A stretch of DNA of 64,000 bases from positions 12,077,807-12,141,806 of the forward strand of contig NC_037601.1 in assembly GCF_003073045.1 (NCBI RefSeq), in the 5' to 3' direction. Both the position numbers and the translations under genes were made by a program. The DNA comes from Pomacea canaliculata. Lineage: Eukaryota > Mollusca > Gastropoda > Architaenioglossa > Ampullariidae. This document shows, piece by piece, positions 1-12,800 of the stretch. Positions within the stretch are counted from its first letter, which is position 1. The number at the start of each line of letters is the position of its first letter. Below the pieces are notes generated by a model that did no database searches, was not told the DNA's origin, and worked only from the letters and a program-made list of their open reading frames with translations.

Positions 1-188
1 AAGCTCTCAGGTAGAAAAATAAAATATAGGTATGTAGTAAGTGTAAATACATGCGCAATAAGATCATTAGTGATCATTTTCCCCTATTGAGTTGTTGTTG
101 AAATGCAAAGGTCAATAAAGATACTGAGGCGACTGTGAATGTGAAACAATAGAAAATGTTTTGAAGATCGTGTATCTAATTGTTACAG

Positions 189-840
189 ACTACTGTGAGT
201 ACAAGGGACAGCACTACAGCCACGGACAGACGTGGGAGGACGGATGCGACTACAACTGCGTGTGCGAGGACGCCTTCACCGGCTCTTGGCGCTGTGTGGA
301 CAAGTAAATACGACCACTTCTCCACCATTTCCTTCATCGACGACCAAACTCTGCCATATTCTTTACTCTGTAGCATCTGTGCTGCTGCTTTAGTGCTTAC
401 TTATGTGTTTTGATGTTTGTTCAACTGTTGGTGCGTTTGTAGTCCTTTGAGCACAGTTCATTGAGCTCGCCTGCTAACAGAAAAAAATAGTAGCAGCAGC
501 ACAGCATCACACTTATTTTAGATTGTTTTTCTGTCAATATTTATCTTGTCTCATGTGTTAGAACCTTTATTCTTGCCCAGTGTCAGGTGCTAGACTATAC
601 ATAATTCACTTATTGTGTGTGCAAGTCTCTTTTCTGCCATGTCAGGTGAGAAAGTTTAGCGGTTTTTCCTTCTCAGGTGTGAACACTACATCAATGTTCA
701 ACCGCCGTGCTACCTGGAACAGGATCCTGTACAAACCTGCTGCCAGCGACCAGTCTGCAACTTCGAAATTATTCACAACGAGTTCCAGGGGAACAATACT
801 CTACCGACCACCACGACGACGACACAGCGCTACGGCCAAC
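189..840 (+). CDS. VWC module 1
   Basis: Exons 189-303 (115 nt) and 677-840. The first half has the CEYKG start and the WEDGCDYNCVC core. The second half begins at the phase 2 junction with CEHY and has the CCQRPVC end. The linker ends in a run of six Thr codons. Frame and splice sites are intact. The preceding intron is at least 188 nt and runs off the window. Confidence 0.88.
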
Positions 841-3800
841 GTAGGTTTTTTTTAACCTAGCCTGTTTGTGCCAACTGTTTGCTCCTTGTTTAATTAGAAA
901 ATAGTGGTTGTAGTGGTTGATGGTTGATGGCAGTGGTCTTCTCCTATTGCCAAGAAATAGGAAGAATGATTACAAGCATACAGGGAAAGAGGTGTTATTA
1001 CTGTCACCAGCTTTTGTGATTATTAAAGATTACTGAGGATTAAAGAAGAATGGATACATCCTTACAATACAATAGGAAAACAGAAAAAGATAATTCATTA
1101 CAGTACAGGAAAGGAAAAGAAGAAAAAACTTCATCACAATACAATAAAGGAACAGAAAAAAGACATGTCATTACAGTACAACAAAGAAATAGAAGAGCAT
1201 AAGAGGACGACGGCGACGAACAAGAAGAAGGCAGTTGTTGTTATTTATAGTAGTTTTAACCATTCAAATCTTTCCTACTCGCCGTTTAATAGTTTAATAC
1301 ATTATATATATATAGAGAGAGTTGGGTTAGTCGTCCATCCCAGTAGTCCGAGTCCCTTGGACTTATGCTAAGAATCACAATATTTTGTCCAACAGAATTT
1401 TTCCGGACATCATAAAAGGACCTATAGCTAGTCATGCGATGAAAATGCTTTCTGTTGTTTGGATGTGACAGCTGCCTGCTCCTACAAAGGAACTCAGTAC
1501 CTGCAGGGCCAGTCATGGTTCGATGGCTGTGATCTCAAATGCAGATGCGACAGTGCTGACAACAACGTATACAGCTGTCTGTCCAGGTGAGATTTTGTTA
1601 CCTGCTGCTGTTTCCTGTCTTGAGTGTCTCACACTTTGTCTCACTTAGCTTCACTACAATCGTCTTGCATCATTGATGTTTCCACTTCTGTGATGTTATC
1701 GATGTTTATTTCCTGTTTCTACCTGTTGAGAAGTGAATGATGGCTTCGTGGACTGTGCAGGTGCCCGTCGTATCCAGAGAACTACAGAGAGTGCCCACAG
1801 GTGCCGGATCCCTCGGATCCTGGATGCTGCCTCGTCCCTGTCTGCACACCCACTTCAGCCACCACGCTGATTCCACCCACGGGTGTCACTCTGGTGCCGC
1901 ACCCGTTCCCCGTCTTGCCTCCAGGGATCGTCAGTGGGGGAGGCAACACGATCGGTAAGTGATGCTGCGCGCGCACAAGCGGGACGTCGACGTGGGGTCA
2001 CTTGCATGCAGGCCTGTACGTCTCACGACATGTTTAAATGTGAGGTTAGCAATGATGGTGGTGATGACGATAATCACGATAAAACCATCGATGAGGCTAG
2101 TGAGAAGTGCAACAGACGCAGCGCTGATTTCAGAACTATTAATGAAAGAATTTGGCCGAAGTCGACAAAGCAAACGTCGTGATGTAACGATTGACAGGAA
2201 GAAGAAAGTTCATGAAGAAAGTCTGCCTACATGCTAAACAGGAAGTTAGTAAATTTGTCTGCACTGGAAAAAAAGTGATTGTGTTGAGAAAGGGTTTGAA
2301 CGTGATGTACATCTACACTGTGTGCAGGTTACTGTCTGTACAATGGTGTACACTACTCCCAGGACCAAAGATGGCAAGATGGCTGCCAGTACAACTGCGT
2401 GTGCACTGACGCAAGCATTGGACATTACTCCTGTACTAAAAGGTTAGAAATGACTCGTAAATTAGACGGTTATGGCTCATGTAAACATTTATAACTTACA
2501 TTAGATGTGATGTAGACAGACAGTGAAGGAGGAGAAGTTAGGACGCAGGCGTTCGAACACTAAGACCTGCTGGATTGATATCGCAGAGAATTTTTCTAGT
2601 TGACTCAGTTTCTGGGGAATGGGTAGCTGACTCCAGGGTTGGGGATGGACACCGAAGAAAGTCTACCTTCCCCTTTAAAGAAAAGTGTGTGTGTGTGTGT
2701 TTGTTGCTGTGCAGGTGTCCACGATATGCAGAGCTGCCTCCCACCTGCCGTCTGATCACCGATTTCTCGGACCCTTGCTGTCAAGTCCCTACCTGTGACG
2801 GCCAGTACAACACTTTTACAGGTTCCTGTCACCTGGCCAGTCAACGGTCACAACTGCTCCACGTAAGCTTTTGCGCTACATGTTCTGTACTCGCAGTTCT
2901 CCTTTACCGACGGTTTCCGGGATACGAACAAGTTCATTCTTGAGACAGATAAAGACGGATTCAATTGTCTCGTCCTGAGCATCAGTTTATTATGTACGTC
3001 ACCTTGCTTGTTGAGACATGTTCATCGTGGTATATCAATAAGATTTCCAGCGTGTTTCTGTCCATCATACCTTGCGAGAGTAGAAGCTTTACTCAGTCCA
3101 ATATTTCTCCATGCCAACAGCACCATACTGTCCTGTACAATGGCGCCCGCTTCTACCAGGGACAGACGTGGCAAGATGGCTGCAGCAAGACGTGCCGTTG
3201 CGAGGACGCCGCGAACCAGATATACACGTGCACAGACAGGTGAGAGAGACTGCAGGCACACCTGAGTTTCGTTAAAGTATTTCTCATACACTTTGATACT
3301 TGTGGCAGTTTTCTTGTTCTTTGCTCTGAAAATTACAATTAGTCGTTTGAATCTTTTAATCATCAAAAGAACAACTGAAAGTCTGGCCAACAAAAAAATT
3401 GGAAAAAAGTAAAGAAGAAATAAACAACAAAGAAAGAAAAAATGAAACGAAGAAAGATAAAAGGCAAAAAAGCAAGTTTTAACAAAAAGGAAGAAATCAT
3501 GAAAGGAAGATAGAAAGAGAAAAAGAAAGAAAAAGAAATATAATAGATATAGAGAAAATGAGCGGAAGCATGATGTAGGCAACTAGAAAGAAGACCTAGC
3601 TGATCTGTGTCAATGTTCCAGGTGCCCTGTTTTCGAAGACTTGCCATCAGAGTGCCGTCTGTCTGCGGATTCGAGTGATCCATGCTGCCTATCGCCCATC
3701 TGCACACCAACACCCGGCCTGGTGCCAACCCTGTTTCTCAGCCTGGACTGATTCCCACCCTAGCACCCGGCAAACTGACTGGATCTGTCTCCTACCCCAC

Positions 3801-6800
3801 ACCCACCCCTGGTTCTGGGGTGACGGTACCGTCAATCAGTAGGTGTTGTCCTGCTGTCTTTTTGTTCGATGTGACTGTACTATAGATGTTCTGTATAACA
3901 TCCTGTCTTGTATCAACACTACTCACTCTGTTTCTGCCCTCGACAGACTACTGTTTGTACCTGGGCAACCCTTACGCTCAAGGCGAGGTTCTGGGAGGAC
4001 GGCTGCAACTACATCTGTACATGCGTGGACGAGACCACAGGGCGCTACGAGTGCAGGAGAGATGCACGCGCTACGCCGCCATCCCCAGCAACTGCATCAT
4101 GGTGAAGGATGCCACCAACCCGTGCTGCGAGCGGCCAGTCTTGCGGGGTAGACTTCAACACCCCCTTACCGCAAGACACCCTCGTCCCCGGCCTCGTCTC
4201 CACGCCCACGTCGGGGCCGACTCCCTCACCCATACCCGGTCAGACAACGGTAACTCCAGTGCCTCAGTCGGGAGAGACAACTGTGTCTCCTCCTTCAGGG
4301 GTGGTTACTACTGGTCCCACCCTTCACCATCACGTGAGTGACCCTTGGATGCTACCCTCAGAAAAAATGTAGATGAACTCTACTCACTACTCAACTTTCT
4401 GTTGGTCTGTTGAAAGCATTTCAGCAATCTGTGGTCTGTTGAAAGCATTTCAGCAGTTCAAAGATCGATGTTTAGTTTCCAGAGATGGAAACATATTAAA
4501 TCAAAGATTCATGGTCCTTGACTGTTCATTGAAAACCTTCAAAAATATGGAATGTTCAAGATCATCCCGAAAGTAGTTTGTTTTTGAATGCATTCGGTTA
4601 TACAAAAATTCTCAGTAACAAAATGTATTGAATGTTGTCTTCAATGACACAATTAGTTTTCACTGATTTAAAATAAATGGGCGTTTTATTTGAAGTTTTA
4701 AAGTAATAAAAAATAAATAATTATAGTTTAATTTCGGTTGGCCTTTAATGACAAAATTTTGTTTATTTTCCCAGCGACGTGCGTGTACAAGAACAAAGCC
4801 TACAGTCAGGGGCAGGTATGGTACGACGGGTGTGAGTTCACCTGTACGTGTGAGGACTCAGTCGCTGGCATCTACCGTTGCATAGACAGGTAAAACAATA
4901 TCTCTTCTACAGAATAGACAGGTAAAACAACATATATATATTATATCTAACAGCACTAGCAATCCATGGACTTCCTCGGAGAGACAATAAAGTTTGATTT
5001 GATTTAATTCTCCTTCAAGGTGCCCCGCCTTCCCTCCTCTGCCAGCTGGGTGCACGCTGACCCCCGACCCCAACGACCCTCTGTGCTGCGAGCGCCCCTC
5101 CTGTGTGTTCGTGCCAGTGCCTGGTCAGCACACCGGGTACCTGGTGCCCTCCATTCCACCCGCCGTGTACACAGGCGGAAGTGTCACGCCAACACCTACA
5201 CCCGGCGGACAACCGCAGCCGTCGCTCGGCCCTGGGGAGACGACACCGGCCCCTCCAAGTGAGGACCCATTGCGCATGTCTGTGTGGTCACGTGTTGTGG
5301 ATGTAATGAGTATGGCAGGACTGTTAAACATAAAACATTTGTGACACTGAAGACAAGAATGATTATGACACTGAAGATATGTGTTTGTATGTGTTTATTC
5401 ATCTGTCTACAGACGTGTGCATCTACAAGGGACGAGAGTACGTACAGGGCCAACGGTGGGCTGACGGCTGCGACTTCAACTGCGAGTGTGTCGACGCTGT
5501 CCGTGGCGTTTACCGCTGCACAGAGAAGTAATCATCTCTCCTTCTTGGAAGTCTTTTATAAACATCTTTATTATTGCCCGTGGGCACGCATGCACGCACG
5601 CACTCACTCACGCACACCCATCTACACGCTGAGGACAGAATCAAAACTAGCAAAAATTGCCATTCTAATAAATTTTGTAATATTTTAAATCCTTTTTATA
5701 CTAGTCTTTCTTTAACAGCTTCTTTGGAAAGTGTAGGTGGTTGCTGTTTTTATTTCATTTTCTACCTATCTCTCTCTCATTTTGTTATAAAGACCAAAAA
5801 GATAAAGGCTTGCATTCTGTCGTCAGGTGCGTGGTGTACTCGTCTATACCAGAGCAGTGCGTCATGGTGCAGGACCCCAACAACGTGTGTTGCCGCATAC
5901 CCTACTGCGACCTCAACATCCCTACACCATCGCCTCTGACAACGGCTACTCCGTTGCCCGGCAGCACGCGCGCCCCTTTCATCAATCTGGATGGCTCGAC
6001 CCTCGTGCCTCCCACCCAACCCGAGACACCCGGTCCCGACAAGAGTGAGTTGAGCTTATGTATGTGTTTGTGTGTGTGCGAATGATCTGTTATGTATGTA
6101 GTCATGTCAGGATAACCTGTGGCCTGGTGTTTACTTTGCTCGACTTGCAGTCGAACTTGTGGCTGGAAGCCTCCACTCCCCGCCGTACAACGCTTACCTT
6201 AAATCTTGACAGAAATGGCAGAGAATGGGTCTGCCTTCTACATATCACTCCATACTCATAGCTATCTATATACATATTAAGATAGTGCTGTTGCATTCAC
6301 GAGTTGTTTGTCCTCACGAGTCTTTGACGACATTTTCAGAGGTGTGCGTCTACAACGGCATCGCTTACGTCACAGGTCAGCGATGGGAGGACGGCTGTGA
6401 CCTGCGATGTGTGTGTGAGGACGGCGAGAAAGGAATCTATCGATGCGACCAAAGGCATGTGTGCAGTTTCCCGATCCATGATTTTAATTTTTCTAAACTG
6501 GAAGTCTCTGAATTTTAACAACTGACGAGAACCCTTCGCACCTCTTTGCGACAAGATGATAAGCATTATTTTTCTTCTGGTTTCTCCTCTTATAATTATG
6601 TCCATCCATCTGCAAAATTCCAGGTGCCCGACGTATAGGACCCCGAGAACTGCGTCCTGGTGACCGACCCGCAAGACGCCTGCTGTCGGGTACCCTCGTG
6701 TGAACCCATCATCCCACCCTCGGGCACGCCTACTCCACAAGGAGGCAACGAGCCTAGTCCTGGTACTACCCAGGTTCCCGCCACAGACGAGCATGGCTCC

Positions 6801-9800
6801 ACTTTGTACCCACCCGTCATACCCACCCTCAACCCGAACGCGACTCCCAGCCGGGTGCCAGCCATGATCCCCACTGGGGTACCCGGAAAAATCGTTGGTC
6901 AGATTGTCAAGGAGCCCAACTCCAACACTAATGACACCTTCAGTAAGCTGTACATTCCTTTCAGCTCTTCTCACTGTCTATGTGCATCTGGCTCTGTTCT
7001 TGTCACGGCCTCTGTTTTGTGTCACTGATTTATTTTTTCACTGACTTATTTTGTGTCACTGCCTCTGTTTGAATGAAAAAAATGAAAAAAGAGAATGAAT
7101 GAAAAAAAAAGAATGAGGAGAGAGAGAGCTTACGACAGTTTAACTTCATTAAGTTATGAGAATCCTCTGGCAGCTTGTTTCTGCTAATGAAGATGATAGA
7201 GACAAAGACTGCAATATTCATTATGTTGAATAATAAAGTTTAAATTTGTTATTTCTCGCAGAATTTTGTACATACGATGGCAAAGATTACAATGTGGGTG
7301 ATACCTGGGAAAGTGGCTGTGACTACCGCTGCAGATGCCTCGAAGACGCAGTCCATTATGAGTGTACTGAAAGGTACGACAGTCATACCCCGGACACCTC
7401 TTGTATAAACTGCCCACCACTTTTTTATATTTTTATTTATTTTTTATTTTTTGCTTCCCATAGCTCTATGTTTTGAAAAAAAATCAGGTATGTCCTGGGA
7501 CACTTGCAAACTCTGCGAACTATTCAAACCACTGAACGGTTTTCCTGTGCTCGTCGATGACAGGTGTATCCGCTACCTCAATGTACCCGGCTACTGTACC
7601 ATGGTGGTGGATCCTGACGACTCGTGCTGCAGGAAGCCCTTGTGTCCCGAACTTCAGACCCTGCAGACACCCACGGGTACACCCACAGCAGGCCCTGAGC
7701 TGACTCCCACTGGCAACACCCCGTCCCTGGCGCCCGGCACTGGTCCCGTGCCCACCAGCAACACTCGGGTGACCCCTGCCCCCAAGCCTGTAGGTCAGTA
7801 TGAGAAGCTGGACATGTCATCTTTATCGAAATAATGTTCTTTAGCTGGCATCGACTGTACGTTAAACCCAAGATATTGCAGTATTGCATATATTATAATA
7901 ATGGTAATGAGGAAGACGACAATGATGGCGACAAACAAAACAAAAAAAAAAAAAAAAAAAAAAAAGGAAAAGAAGGGAAGTATTAGTATTCATAGTAGAA
8001 AAATAGGACTGTTATTAACTTTATTATTATAGAGTAAACAAATTATGACAAGGGATTTGAAAGTATAGCTCTGAACTAAACATTTAGAGACTGACAGCTA
8101 ACATGTAAGATGGAGACCTCAACCCAAGCTCACCTTTTCTCGTTTCATTCTCGTGTAGATGTGTGCATCTACAACAAAGTGTACTACATACAAGGCCAGC
8201 AGTGGTACGATGGCTGCGACAAGGTGTGCGTGTGTGACGACGCGTCCACGGGTTACTACAGGTGTTCGGACAGGTAACAATAATATTTCATGCCTGATCT
8301 TGGTAGAGTGCCTTGACATGTCTATCTATGCATTATTAAACAGACTACCTTTCACCTGTCCCCAGATGTCCCAAGTACACCAACATCCCCAGCGAATGTC
8401 AGATGGTGGCAAGTCCAGTCGACCCGTCGTGTTGCGAAGTACCACAATGCTTGCCTACCCCAGGACCCAACGGGTACCCGACGCCGCAACCCGGAGTTGT
8501 TTCATGGCCTACCCCTACGGTCTACACGAACCCCCAGGGGTCATCACAGGCATTGCTCCCACCCCTACGACTGCCCCAGGGCAGGCAACACCTACCTCGA
8601 GGTGAGAATGGGTGGTGAATGCTTACGACAGAATTTCATATTTCGAAATTATCACGATTGCCTCCGGAGGTAGCCAACCGTAGTTGGAGAAGGAGACCAC
8701 GTGATATTTGCAGTTTATAGGAGAGTTTTGGTTCTAAATATTTTGATCAACATTTACCCAGATTGTATGCAAACGACAGAGTGCAATTGTTATATCACCT
8801 CAATCTTTTTGTGGTCATGGAATGCTAATCGGCAGCTGGATTCTGGTTACCATGATTACAAAGCTTTGACATGACCCTCTGTTACAGCTGGCTGCTTGTA
8901 CAATGGCCGAGAATACAGACAGGGTATCCAGTGGCAAGACGGCTGCCACTTACAACTGTATCTGTCTAGATGAGACTACAGGGTACTACGAATGTAAGGA
9001 GAGGTATGTCTTTGACTATCAGACTAAAAGCCCACTGGCATGAAAAATGTTTCAAGAGATTTGGTCCAAAATACCAATCTTAAAATGTGATCGAATTCCA
9101 TCACACCAGCAACACAAATGATTTCTTTCCTGGAAAAACTTAATGCTTGTTTCTTGACAATCGCAGATGTCCTACCTACCCTCTGGTGCCAAGTCAGTGC
9201 GAGCTGATCCCCAATCCCACGGATTTCTGCTGCAATCAGCTTGTTTGTGACTGGTCCAAACCCACACCGAATCCGATGGTAGCACCAACGTCTGTTGGGA
9301 CTCTGGTACCCAACCCAAACCTTCATACCACTGTGTCACCACCACCTGGAGAGCACACCATCGAGACCCCTGTCACGGGGCCCACCCCGACGAACTCCGT
9401 GTACAACCCACCTACTCTGGCACCGGAATTCAGTGAGTTCTTCGTGTTTTGGATAAATTGAATCTCATAGCACTTAAGGTTCTTCTGGGTAGTGTTATGT
9501 GGCAAAGAAAACAGTTTAAGCAAGGGTGATGCATAGAATGTACTTCCGGGAGACTAGTGAACTTTCGTAATGAGACAAATAAAGTTGGTTATTGTATTGT
9601 ATTGTATTGTATTGTGATTTCAGCGTTCTGCGTGTACAATGGCGTCCCGTACAGACAAGGACAGAGGTGGTACGTGGGATGCGAGAAAGAATGCGTCTGC
9701 GACGACAGCACCCGCAACTACTACACCTGCACGGACAGGTAAGAAAAATGTTGACAAGTCCTCTTAGATGAAGGTTAAAGAACGTAGAGACAGTTGATCT

Positions 9801-12800
9801 TCAATGGTAGCTAAGATGAACAATGGAAACAATGAGTCACGGAGAGTGTAGACAGTTGATGTAAGACAGAAACAAGAAAGTCCGCATACAGTACAGTGAT
9901 CAGAGTTTCACGGACATGTAATTTTTTTAAAGGTCAAAGGTCGAGAGTAAGGCTTTTAAAGGCGATATGATGGTCTGTCTTTTGCTAGGTGTCCAAGCTA
10001 CGCCAATCTTGGACCACAATGTACTTTGACCGTGAACCCCAGTGATGCATGTTGTCGCGTGCCTGAGTGCTATGCTGTGCCCACCCTAGCACCAGGGGTC
10101 ACCCCACCTCAGAACCCCAACGGCAACCCGACACCCGAACCCGTAAAAATACCAACTGGTATACCAGGAATCATCACAGGACAACCCAACACACCAACAA
10201 CTGAAAAGGGTGAGTGTGTGAGTGTGTGTGTGTGTGAGTGAGTGAGTGAGAGCAGAATAAATATGCATGTCCACAAATGTGCTTTTGTCAAACTGACAAC
10301 TGAGCATGCAAACTATGACAAGCTGATAGATCAGTCAGAGAAGCATTTGTCAAATTGTTAGAGATTTTTCTGATGACAAGTCAAGCTGATAAACAAGGAT
10401 GTGGATGCTGACCGAGTATTTGTCGAATTGACAAAGGTGTGCGTCCTGTTGACAAGTGTTTATCACGATTGATTGTCAAAAAATAGTTGTGATTGTCAAA
10501 AAGTATTTATGCTATAATAGTTGTGATTGTTAACAAGTTTTACCACGGTAACAAAGTAGGGATCGTTTCAGAGGGATGCATGCGAGCCGGCGTCCACTAC
10601 AAGCCGGGTGAGACGTGGCAGGAAGGATGTTCGTACAACTGCGAGTGTGTGGACAAGACTGGACGCTTCAAGTGCACAGAGAGGTCTGTACCCGTCTGGT
10701 CTCACACACGTCTACCCTTGTACTAACCGTGCGAGCACAATCCAAGTATCATTGGCCTGACTCTCAGCTATGGCATAGTCAGGGCTTTCTTTTCAAGTTC
10801 TTAGAGGCTTTGTTATTTTTACCATCTCAATAATTTTACACACGTATAATTAGTTTTTCTTTCCAGTTCTTTAGTCCGTGTTGTCAGTATGCTATGTAAA
10901 TTTTGACCAAAAACTCTCGGTAAAGTTATTGTTAAGTACATGATTAAACGTCAAACCCTATTTTAAATAATTATCTCATTACCTGAGTATTTTCCGTTTA
11001 GACTTATCTAGGTACACTAAGGATTTCTATTTATAGACACGATCTGGCATCGGTCTTTAATTAAATTGTCACCTTATGGCAGGGATTGCAAACCGCGTGT
11101 ACACTACAGGGTTAAGATTACTGATAGGTCCTGGTCATGTAATGATCACGTTTGCTTCCTAATAATGGAAGATCTTCAAGTGATTGTCGTGTGCTCATGA
11201 GCTCATGTCTGGTGACAGGTGCGTGCCCTACCCCAACATCCCTGCTTACTGCGTCATGATAGTGGACCCCACAGACAAGTGCTGCACCGTGCCTGACTGT
11301 CCAGGACTGACAGTTGTCTCTACTCCTTCGCCACTTCCGGGTGTTTCTACCCAGGCTCCACTTCCTGGCGTTTCTACCAAGGCTCCAGTTCCTGGAGTTT
11401 CTACCAAGGCTCCAGTTCCTGGAGTTTCCACCCAGGCGCCTATTCCAGGCATTTCTACCCAGGCTCCAGTTCCTAGCGTATCCACCGAGGCACCCAATCC
11501 TTTTCCTAAAGGTAATACAAACTTCTACCCGAAATTCCAGAGCCACCCCTTGCAAGCCAGGCCGTTTTCTTTAAGTAATGAATTGGTTGGCTTCTTGAAT
11601 GAAGAGTGAAAACCTACCTTGGATAACATTTATTTAAAGGTTTTGAAACATGATTAACTTATTCATGCCAGTTTTGTTTCCCCTGTTTCACAGAAGTGTG
11701 TGTCTTCGGCGGCAAGGTGTACACTCAAGGACAGCAGTGGTACTCGGGTTGCGAAAAGTTCTGCGTCTGTGAGGATGCCAAGATAGGTTTCTACAGGTGT
11801 TCAGACAGGTAGGCAGTCGATGAAATTATCTGTGATTTAGGAGGTACAGGGTAATATAACGGTTAATTAAGATCAAAATTCTGGTGCGTTCATTCCAAAT
11901 CGAAAAATCCAACTGTCGTTGTACAGGTGTGCTCACTTCGATGACCTTTCACCTGACTGCAAGCTGGTTCCGGACCCCCGTGACCCCAGCTGCTGTGTGC
12001 AGCCGCAGTGTGGAGGTGTAGTGTCAACGGTGTCTACGGTGTGATCAACGGGACTGGCAAGGTCACCACACCCAACCCTTTGCCAGTTGGGTCTACCATC
12101 TCACCAGTACCCGGAGCTTCCACTACAAATCGCCCACCCCTGGCTCCATTCTGTTCACGCCGTCGCCTCCGACTAGTAAGAAAAACAGTTGCTATGTGTA
12201 TGGTAGTTTATGTTACTGTACAGTATTGCCTATTGTTGAAAGAGAGACATTTAATTTACCAAGAAATTAAAGGAATGAGTGAGAGGGAGAAGAATGTGAG
12301 AGAGAGAGAGTGGTTGAATTGAGTATCTTGAACCGAGAGGTCATTTCTGTGCATTGCAGATGTGTGTTCCTACAAGGGACGTACATATACCCAGGGTCAA
12401 AGGTGGCAAGATGGCTGCGACTTTGTCTGCGAGTGTATCAACGGCATGGAGGGTCAATATCGTTGTACCGACAGGTGAAGCGCGCACTAAACCTTTGACA
12501 TCTCTTTCTCAACAGACTGCACGCAGACAAACATGCAAATACCTCCAAACAGACAAACAGCCCTACACGCACACAAATGAACATATATAAGTACCTTTAT
12601 ACAACACAAATTTTCTAGGTCCATCATCCTCTTCATTATCTGTGACTGATCATCAGTAACCTTGACTGTAATCTTACATCTGTATGACTGTGTTTTGTTC
12701 CAGATGTCCTCGCTATCCCCAATGATCGCATCCTCTGCGCCATGGTGCCTGACCCCGCCGACCCCTGCTGCACCATCCCCAACTGCCAGAGCACCACACC

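Noticed and set aside
2575-2943. Independent gene starting before the second exon of module 3
   Set aside because: The open frame simply runs through the exon and its flanking introns; the acceptor at 2714 defines the exon.
3022-3582. Long Phe-rich minus-strand frame
   Set aside because: Antisense of an A-rich intron and module 4; composition is that of a poly-purine tract.
11118-11555. Repeat-rich minus-strand frames opposite module 13
   Set aside because: Shadow of the 27-nt coding minisatellite; the plus strand has the VWC cysteines and splice sites.
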